Assembly: GCA_028872645.1 (NCBI GenBank) | Contig: JAPKDK010000155.1 | Span: 1 to 6,933, forward strand | Source: Verrucomicrobiota bacterium | Lineage (GTDB): Bacteria; Verrucomicrobiota; Verrucomicrobiia; Limisphaerales; UBA1100 | Direction of reading: 5' to 3' | Length of the DNA stretch: 6,933 nt | Notes under the pieces: model-generated | Told to the model about the DNA's origin: nothing | Database searches by the model: none | Seen by the model: the letters and a program-made list of their open reading frames with translations, nothing else | Shown here: positions 1-5,234 of the stretch, one piece after another | Numbering within the stretch: position 1 is the stretch's first letter | Layout of the letters: each line of letters opens with the position of its first letter | Translations under genes and position numbers: made by a program

Positions 1-318
1 CGACATGAAAGTGAACCGGTTGCCGTGCGTTACTTTTATGCTTCCGGGTTCCAGGATGGCCTCGCCCGCCGAATTGGTTTTGGCGATGATTCCGCTAATC
101 TTGCGCAAATCCGTAGCTTGTGAGTATTTAATTTTTGCTTCAACAATCAGATTTGAATCAAGCAATACCTTAAACTCCCGATAGTCCATTTTCGTTTCCT
201 CGATGTTTTTGGAGTCCGTATTCAGCGTGAGGAGCACAAAAATTGCGCCGAAGATGACGAGGTAAATAATCCACGGCTTCATCGAGCGCTCGGTCGTATT
301 GGGGTCTTTTTCTTCCAT
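1..318 (-). CDS. ftsH: Probable ATP-dependent zinc metalloprotease FtsH, N-terminal fragment
   Basis: This is the first 106 codons of a gene that runs out of the window. It begins with a short polar N-terminus, then one strongly hydrophobic segment at about residues 16-32 (PWIIYLVIFGAIFVLLTL), then a soluble extracytoplasmic stretch starting near 'MDYREFKVLLDSN'. That matches the FtsH layout, in which a first membrane helix is followed by the small FtsH extracellular domain; the 'Y.EF..LL' phrase is typical of it. The AAA+ and HExxH protease domains would lie outside, so the call rests on this layout and on the position right after tilS, a very common tilS-ftsH order in bacteria. FtsH is a membrane-anchored hexameric protease that degrades misfolded membrane proteins and some regulators. 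The ATG at 318 is supported by in-frame TGA and TAA codons just upstream (339-334). No clear ribosome binding site precedes it. Another single-pass protein remains possible. Confidence 0.78.
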   Translation of the reverse strand, partial: MEEKDPNTTERSMKPWIIYLVIFGAIFVLLTLNTDSKNIEETKMDYREFKVLLDSNLIVEAKIKYSQATDLRKISGIIAKTNSAGEAILEPGSIKVTHGNRFTFMS

Positions 319-363
319 TCGTGAAAGGCAAGCTTATCACAGAAAACAGGATTGGGCAAACCC

Positions 364-1695
364 TTAGACAGCTTTAACGGGCATCCAACGCCACTCTAAA
401 AACCGCGTAGTTTGGGGTTGAACCTTGGCCATTTCCCCAATCCGCAGGCCTTGAACCCAGAAAATTTCACCGTTCCCCGTGCAGGCAATGACACGCGCGC
501 GCTTTTCCAGCGCAGGCACTTTGGCATTAGTAAACAAATCCTGCAGCCTCGCCGCGCGCCCCAGGCCGATGGGCTCAAAGCGATCTCCCGCCCGCCAATG
601 CCGCAGCACGACGCGAGGTCCCACTCGATCCGCATCAAAAAATTCCACGCCCGGCCCGGCTTCAGCCTGTTCCCCGCCACCCGTGCGGCAGCGAAGTGTG
701 GCTCCACCAAAAATTGATTTATTCCAACCCGGATGCAACGCCCATTCTGTTGACTCAATGGGGTGATCTACACGATGGGGTTTACCTAAATGCAGTCGGC
801 CGTTGGCGTCGCGCCGGACGGTTTGGGTGGGGCTCAGTGAGATTGGGTGGCCCGGGCGTAGGTGAAGGTGCTCAATCAGTCGATGGCCCGGCTCCACGCC
901 GTGCGCGATGAGTTGATGCCAAATCACTTGGCGCTGCATCGCCGGATGGAGTTGGTCAAAGGATTGGGGTGCGTCCGCTGCCAACCAATCCGCCGCCAAG
1001 ATTTTTACGCAATCCGCATCCGCGCTCACGAGCCCCATCGATTGAAGAATGGCCGAATCCGTTTCAGGATGAAATTCATCGCGCAACAGAGGCAGTAGCC
1101 GGTTGCGGATGCGATTGCGCAGGTGAGCCGGATCGACATTGCTTTCATCTTCACGAAACAAAATGCCTTCTGTCTTGGCGTGTGATAAAATTTCACCCTT
1201 TCGAAGCTCCAATAACGGGCGTGCGATTTGCAAATCGGGGTTTTCCGGGAAAAAGGCCACCGCCGCCATGCCGCCCAAGCCGCTGCCGCCCGCGCCGCGC
1301 AATAGCCGCCAGAAAAATGTTTCCACCTGGTCATCCGCGTGATGCGCCATCGCTACCCAGTGGCATTGATGTTCTTTTGCCGCTTGAGCGAGGAAACTCA
1401 GTCGAGCTTTTCGAGCGGCCATTTCGAGACCGTGGCGGCGAATGGCCTCGTTGTCTGGTTCCCATTGCCCCACCACAATTGAAACACCCAATTCACGAAC
1501 TGTTTCCTCAACAATTTTTTGGTCACCATCCGATGCCTCGCCGCGCAATTGATGATTGAAATGGGCCACCACAATTTCGCGGTCACGCAAAGCGTGCAGC
1601 AGTACCATCGAATCCACCCCGCCCGATACCGCCACCAATATGGGCTCGTCGTTTGGCAAGGGACAGGTCTTGATGCATTTTGAAAAAACGCTCAT
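364..1695 (-). CDS. tilS: tRNA(Ile)-lysidine synthase TilS
   Basis: TilS is a cytoplasmic enzyme that uses ATP and lysine to convert C34 of the CAU-anticodon tRNA(Ile) to lysidine, so that the tRNA reads AUA and is charged with isoleucine. The 443-residue product is close to the usual length (E. coli about 430) and looks intact. Visible motifs are the N-type PP-loop SGGVDS (24-29), AHFNHQLRG (44-52), the family signature AHHADDQVET (117-126) with LLRGAGGSGLGGM (131-143), RPLLELRKGEI (159-169), and DESNVDPAHLRNRIRNRLLPLL (183-204). The C-terminal TilS domain follows, with RHWRAGDRFEPIG (365-377), LQDLFTNAKVP (384-394) and WVQGLRIGEMAKV (413-425). The frame is open further upstream to 1833, but that stretch is low-complexity Pro/Arg sequence lying over the end of the DUF1501 gene. 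The ATG at 1695 sits just before the PP-loop and overlaps the upstream TAA by one base, so it is the likely start and is probably translationally coupled. Confidence 0.96.
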   Translation of the reverse strand: MSVFSKCIKTCPLPNDEPILVAVSGGVDSMVLLHALRDREIVVAHFNHQLRGEASDGDQKIVEETVRELGVSIVVGQWEPDNEAIRRHGLEMAARKARLSFLAQAAKEHQCHWVAMAHHADDQVETFFWRLLRGAGGSGLGGMAAVAFFPENPDLQIARPLLELRKGEILSHAKTEGILFREDESNVDPAHLRNRIRNRLLPLLRDEFHPETDSAILQSMGLVSADADCVKILAADWLAADAPQSFDQLHPAMQRQVIWHQLIAHGVEPGHRLIEHLHLRPGHPISLSPTQTVRRDANGRLHLGKPHRVDHPIESTEWALHPGWNKSIFGGATLRCRTGGGEQAEAGPGVEFFDADRVGPRVVLRHWRAGDRFEPIGLGRAARLQDLFTNAKVPALEKRARVIACTGNGEIFWVQGLRIGEMAKVQPQTTRFLEWRWMPVKAV

Positions 1696-1697
1696 TA
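1693..1697 (-). other. TAATG stop-start overlap, DUF1501 to tilS
   Basis: On the minus strand the DUF1501 stop TAA (1697-1695) and the tilS start ATG (1695-1693) share one base. The preceding bases have no purine-rich ribosome binding site, so translational coupling to the DUF1501 gene is likely. It decides the tilS start and rules out the long upstream extension of that frame. Confidence 0.75.
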
Positions 1698-3134
1698 GGC
1701 CAGCATTTGTTTGATGACTTTGCCCTTCACATCCGTAAGTCGAAAATCGCGGCCTTGGAAGCGGAAGGTGAGGCGTTCGTGGTCGAGGCCGAGTTGGTGG
1801 AGAATGGTGGCGTGGAGGTCGTGGACATGACATTCATCCTTCGCCGCTCCGAACCCGAATTCGTCGGTCTCACCCACGAGGTTGCCGGGCTTGATGCCGC
1901 CGCCGGCGAACCACATGCTGAAGGCATCGATGTGATGATTGCGTCCGGGAGTCTCGCGCTTCTCGCCCATTGGCGTGCGACCGAATTCGCCACCCCAAAT
2001 CACCAGCGTGTCATCGAGCAACCCGCGTGCCTTGAGATCGCGAATCAGTGCGGCACACGGCTGGTCGACGTCCTTGGTCACCTTGTCAAAATCCTTGGTC
2101 AAGGTCTGCGAAGGGCCGCCGTGGGAATCCCAGTTAGTGTGGTAAAGCTGCACGAACCGCACGCCGCGTTCCACCAGTCGCCGCGCCAACAGACAGTTGT
2201 TGGCGAAACTTGCCTTGCCGGGTTGCGCGCCGTAAAGGTCGAGCGTAGCCTTGCTTTCGCTTTTGATGTCAATCAACTCCGGCGCGCTCGTCTGCATGCG
2301 ATACGCCATCTCATAGCTGGCGATTCGTGTTTGAATTTCTGGGTCGCCCGTCTCCATCGCGCGCTTGAGATTCAGCGCGCGCACGGCGTCAATGGAATTC
2401 CGCTGGCGAACACCGTCGATGCCCTTGGGACTTGCCAAATTCAAAATGGGATCGCCATTCCCGCGCAACGGAACGCCCTGAAATGAAGTTGGCAGAAATC
2501 CGCTCGCCCAGTTCACTCCCCCACCCCGCGGCCCGCGCGGGCCTGATTGCAGCACCATGAATCCCGGCAAATCGCGCGACTCGGTGCCGATGCCATACGT
2601 CACCCACGATCCCATGCTCGGCCGGCCGAACAGTCCCGTGCCGGTGTTCATAAACAGCTTTGCCGGCGCGTGATTGAAAAGCTCCGTCTTACACGTGCGC
2701 ACGAGCGTCAACTCATCCGCCACCGTGCCGATGTGCGGGAAACATTCGCTTACCCACATGCCGCATTGGCCGTGCTGTTTGAAATCGCGAATGGTGCCCT
2801 GCAATTTGTTGGCGTCCTTAAAGGAGCTGTTCATAAACGCAAACCGCTTGCCCTTGGTGAAGGAGTCGGGAATGGATTGACCGTGCCGCCGTTTGAGTTC
2901 CGGTTTCCAGTCAAACAAATCGAGATGCGACGGACCGCCGGCCATGAACAGAAAAATCACATTCTTCGCCTTGGGCGCGAAATGCGGCTGCTTCGGCGCA
3001 AACGAGTTCAATGAATTGGCCATCGCCCGCTCGTCCATCATCGAAGCCAACGCAATGGAGCCAAGCCCCATGCCACATTGGCCAAAGAAATGCCGGCGCG
3101 TTTGCGATTGAAGATTTGCGGCGTCCATAATCAT
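1695..3134 (-). CDS. DUF1501 family protein with twin-arginine signal
   Basis: The 479-residue protein belongs to DUF1501, a family related to the alkaline phosphatase/sulfatase superfamily and greatly expanded in Planctomycetes and Verrucomicrobia; its reaction is not established. The N-terminus has a Tat-type motif, TRRHFFG (12-18), followed by a weakly hydrophobic stretch (GMGLGSIALASMM, 21-33), so export in the folded state is likely. Family landmarks are NVIFLFMAGGPSHLDLFDWKP (58-78), FNHAPAKLFMNTG (153-165), GRPSMGSWVTYG (170-181), NWDSHGG (334-340), IWGGEFGRTP (379-388), GRNHH (397-401) and HDLHATILHQLGLDH (438-452). The Asp/His-rich motifs resemble metal-site positions of the superfamily, but I cannot assign ligands by eye. 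The chosen ATG at 3134 overlaps the upstream stop as ATGA; an ATG two codons later (3128) is the alternative. The frame stays open to 3341, but that part is Arg/Gly-rich shadow sequence over the PSD1 gene. It is the usual partner of the PSD1 protein encoded just upstream. Confidence 0.93.
   Translation of the reverse strand: MIMDAANLQSQTRRHFFGQCGMGLGSIALASMMDERAMANSLNSFAPKQPHFAPKAKNVIFLFMAGGPSHLDLFDWKPELKRRHGQSIPDSFTKGKRFAFMNSSFKDANKLQGTIRDFKQHGQCGMWVSECFPHIGTVADELTLVRTCKTELFNHAPAKLFMNTGTGLFGRPSMGSWVTYGIGTESRDLPGFMVLQSGPRGPRGGGVNWASGFLPTSFQGVPLRGNGDPILNLASPKGIDGVRQRNSIDAVRALNLKRAMETGDPEIQTRIASYEMAYRMQTSAPELIDIKSESKATLDLYGAQPGKASFANNCLLARRLVERGVRFVQLYHTNWDSHGGPSQTLTKDFDKVTKDVDQPCAALIRDLKARGLLDDTLVIWGGEFGRTPMGEKRETPGRNHHIDAFSMWFAGGGIKPGNLVGETDEFGFGAAKDECHVHDLHATILHQLGLDHERLTFRFQGRDFRLTDVKGKVIKQMLA
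3131..3134 (-). other. ATGA stop-start overlap, PSD1 to DUF1501
   Basis: On the minus strand the PSD1 stop TGA (3133-3131) and the DUF1501 ATG (3134-3132) share four bases. No Shine-Dalgarno-like stretch lies just upstream of this ATG, so termination-reinitiation by the same ribosome is the likely way DUF1501 is translated. This supports 3134 as the start rather than the more distant upstream positions left open in the frame. Confidence 0.7.
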
Positions 3135-5158
3135 TCGCGTGTAATGGTTTCGTCCGTGTTCATCAGCACCCGTGCCACCATTGTCCACGCGGCCAATCCC
3201 GGCTTGGGCAACCCGCCCGTTTCGTAGCCCTTCAGCAGGGCCTCGGCCTCGGCGGGAGTCTTGGCGAAGGCCGCCAGTTCGCGCTGCAAAACGCCGGACA
3301 GAATTTTGGTTTCCGCCGCATCCGGTTCTCGCGCGAGGCAAAGCCGGAAGGCGAAGCGCAGTTTTTGGGCATCACTCCCCTGCCTTCCTTTAAGGATACG
3401 TCGCGCGAAGCCCACGTTGATTTCAAAATACGCCGGGTCATTCAGCAGCGTCAAGGCCTGCAGCGGCGTGTTCGATCGCAGACGACGCGTGCAAGCGGCA
3501 AAGGCATCGGGCGTGTCAAAAACTTTCAGCGCCGGATGCGGCGTGGCGCGCCATCGAAAAGTATAAACCGCGCGCCGAAATCGATTCTCACCAGTGCTGG
3601 CTTTCCAACTGCGCGCGTGCTGGCCGAGGTTCATGCACCCATCGGGTTGCGGCGGGAACACGCCGGGCCCGCTCATTTTCCGGCTGAGCAATCCGCTGAT
3701 AGCGAGGGCGTTGTCGCGGATGATTTCACCCTCCAATCGAAGTCGCGTTTGACGGCCGAGCAATTGATTGTACGGGTCAGTTTGGGTTAGGTCAGAGCGG
3801 CGCTTGGAGGATTGGCGGTACGTGGCCGAGGTGACAATGAGCCGGTGCATTGCCTTGCGGCTCCATTTGACACGCATAAATTCCGTGGCCAACCAATCCA
3901 GCAACGCGTGATTCGTGGGCCGCGTGCCTTGCGTGCCAAAGTCGTTTTCCGTTTCCACCAATCCTGCGCCGAAATGATGCTGCCACATTCGATTCACTGT
4001 CACGCGCGCGAGCAGCGGGTTTTCGGGACTTGCCACCCAACGCGCAAACTCCAGTCGATTGGCCTTTTCCTGATTTGGAAACGGATGCAGCACCGCCGGC
4101 ACTCCTGGCTGCACCTCCTCCGAGGGCCGCGTGAAGTTGCCTTTCACAAACCGAAACGTCTTGCGCGGCGACTTGCGTTGACGCATCACCAGTGAGGTGG
4201 TTGCGCCGGGCCGTTTCTTTTTCATCGCGACCAATTCCTTCTGGTTTTTTTTTTGCTCGTCCGTGCCCTTCTCCGCGCCATTCACTTTTACTTGCAGCGA
4301 CTTCACCTTGGCATCGTGCGCGGCGCGCGCCTTGCTCTCGGCGACGGTGGGGGTTTCTACGCGCGGCTCATCGACTTGATTAAAAAAAGCAAACATCCGA
4401 TAAAACTCCACCTGTTTGAATGGGTCAAACTTGTGGTCATGACATTGCGCGCAGCCAAAGGTGAGCCCGAACATCACCTCGCCCGTGGTCGCGATGCGGT
4501 CGAAGATTGAGTCCACCCGGAACTGCTCCTTGTCCACGCCGCCTTCGGTGTTGATTTGCGTGTTGCGATGAAAGCCCGTGGCGATGCGCTGAGCTTGCGT
4601 CGCCTTGGGCAACATGTCGCCCGCGAGTTGCTCGATGACAAATTGGTCAAAGGGTTGGTCCGCATTGAACGATGCAATCACCCAATCGCGATAACGCCAC
4701 ATCACGCGCGGCGCATCGTGGCTATAACCATCGCTGTCCGCATAACGCGCGGCATCCAACCAAAAGCGCCCCCACCGCTCACCGTAATGAGGCGACGCCA
4801 GCAGCTTGTCGACCACGCGCTCAAAGGCATCCGGACGCTGGTCGGCGAGAAAAGCATGAACCTCGGCCGACGAGGGCGGCAACCCAATCAAGTCCAAATG
4901 CACCCGCCGCAGCAGCGTCGTTTTTTCCGCTTGTGGCGAGGGCGCGAGTTTCTTTTTTTCAAGCTCGCCGAGGATGAAATAGTCAATGGCATTGCGCGGC
5001 CAATCAGCTTGTTTCACCTTGGGCGGATTGTGGCGTTGTGGCTTGAGAAACGCCCAATGCTCGCCTTCCCCGCCTTCCAATACCAACGCGCCAAAAGCTG
5101 AGATGCAAAAGATTGTCCGCCAAAAAGTCATCGCGATGAGTCTAGTGGAATTGGACAT
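3131..5158 (-). CDS. DUF1549/DUF1553 (PSCyt2-PSD1) secreted protein
   Basis: Counting from the ATG at 5158 the product is 675 residues. A signal-peptide-like segment (about 10-28, WRTIFCISAFGALVL) is followed by HWAFLKPQRHNPP, which opens the PSCyt2 (DUF1549) region. Its landmarks are LLRRVHLDLIGLPPS (82-96), HYGERWGRFWLDAARYADSDGY (124-145) and GCAQCHDHKFDPF (235-247), whose CxxCH is at 236-240. A Lys-rich linker (about 275-320) leads to PSD1 (DUF1553): EEVQPGVPAVLHPFP (347-361), RLEFARWVASPENPLLARVTVNRMWQHHFG (368-397), TSATYRQSS (443-451) and RRLRSNTPLQALTLLNDP (558-575). The biochemical role is unknown; CxxCH motifs in these proteins are suggested to bind haem c. The PSCyt1 cytochrome domain that often precedes DUF1549 is absent. 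Alternative starts are a TTG at 5167 and an ATG at 5131, the latter giving a more compact signal peptide; none has a clear ribosome binding site. It is the usual partner of the overlapping downstream DUF1501 gene. Confidence 0.94.
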   Translation of the reverse strand: MSNSTRLIAMTFWRTIFCISAFGALVLEGGEGEHWAFLKPQRHNPPKVKQADWPRNAIDYFILGELEKKKLAPSPQAEKTTLLRRVHLDLIGLPPSSAEVHAFLADQRPDAFERVVDKLLASPHYGERWGRFWLDAARYADSDGYSHDAPRVMWRYRDWVIASFNADQPFDQFVIEQLAGDMLPKATQAQRIATGFHRNTQINTEGGVDKEQFRVDSIFDRIATTGEVMFGLTFGCAQCHDHKFDPFKQVEFYRMFAFFNQVDEPRVETPTVAESKARAAHDAKVKSLQVKVNGAEKGTDEQKKNQKELVAMKKKRPGATTSLVMRQRKSPRKTFRFVKGNFTRPSEEVQPGVPAVLHPFPNQEKANRLEFARWVASPENPLLARVTVNRMWQHHFGAGLVETENDFGTQGTRPTNHALLDWLATEFMRVKWSRKAMHRLIVTSATYRQSSKRRSDLTQTDPYNQLLGRQTRLRLEGEIIRDNALAISGLLSRKMSGPGVFPPQPDGCMNLGQHARSWKASTGENRFRRAVYTFRWRATPHPALKVFDTPDAFAACTRRLRSNTPLQALTLLNDPAYFEINVGFARRILKGRQGSDAQKLRFAFRLCLAREPDAAETKILSGVLQRELAAFAKTPAEAEALLKGYETGGLPKPGLAAWTMVARVLMNTDETITRE

Positions 5159-5182
5159 TGCAAACAAGGTGGAGATTCGCTG

Positions 5183-5234
5183 TTAGGGATATGCTTCGCG
5201 CGTCCAAGGCATGCGCGGCATGCCCCTACCTTGG
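5183..5234. repeat. Nested inverted repeat between propeller and PSD1 genes
   Basis: A perfect 7-bp inverted repeat, GGCATGC / GCATGCC (5208-5214 and 5218-5224), flanks a 3-base GCG loop. A longer imperfect pair encloses it: TAGGGATATGC (5184-5194) and GCATGCCCCTA (5218-5228), matching at 9 of 11 positions, with one of the other two a possible G-U pair on the minus-strand RNA. A third pair, CCAAGG (5204-5209) and CCTTGG (5229-5234), also fits. These pairings are mutually exclusive, so the RNA could fold in more than one way. The propeller stop codon (5226-5228) is part of the outer arm. No run of U follows on the minus-strand transcript, so it is not a standard intrinsic terminator. It could be a REP- or MITE-like intergenic repeat, an mRNA-processing or stabilising hairpin, or a regulator site; the sequence alone does not decide. 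Confidence 0.55.

Noticed and set aside
319..363. Terminator or promoter between tilS and ftsH
   Set aside because: Only a trivial 3-bp GGG/CCC stem and no U-tract or recognisable promoter hexamers in the 45 bp.
969..1559. Plus-strand open frame (196 codons) opposite tilS
   Set aside because: Antisense to tilS, Pro/Arg-rich, no domain features.
1696..1833. Upstream extension of the tilS frame (46 extra codons)
   Set aside because: It is Pro/Arg/His-rich, lies over the conserved 3' end of the DUF1501 gene, and TilS proteins start shortly before the PP-loop. The ATG at 1695 fits the family length and the coupled junction.
1680..2486. Long plus-strand open frame (268 codons) opposite DUF1501
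   Set aside because: It is antisense to a well-supported family gene, and its product shows no recognisable motif. It is the expected mirror frame of GC-rich coding DNA.
2530..2543. Perfect 14-bp palindrome GGCCCGCGCGGGCC
   Set aside because: It lies within codons for the Gly-Pro-Arg stretch of DUF1501; high GC and the repeated amino-acid pattern explain it without a regulatory role.
3135..3341. Upstream extension of the DUF1501 frame (69 codons)
   Set aside because: Arg/Gly-rich shadow sequence over the conserved end of PSD1; the twin-arginine signal just after 3134 must be near the N-terminus.
4556..5101. Plus-strand open frame (181 codons) opposite PSD1
   Set aside because: Antisense to conserved DUF1549 coding sequence; Arg/His-rich composition typical of a shadow frame.
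5170..5215. Possible sigma-70 promoter for PSD1 (minus-strand TTGGAC as a -35 element)
   Set aside because: No acceptable -10 hexamer at 16-18 bp spacing, and the hexamer is part of the inverted repeat.
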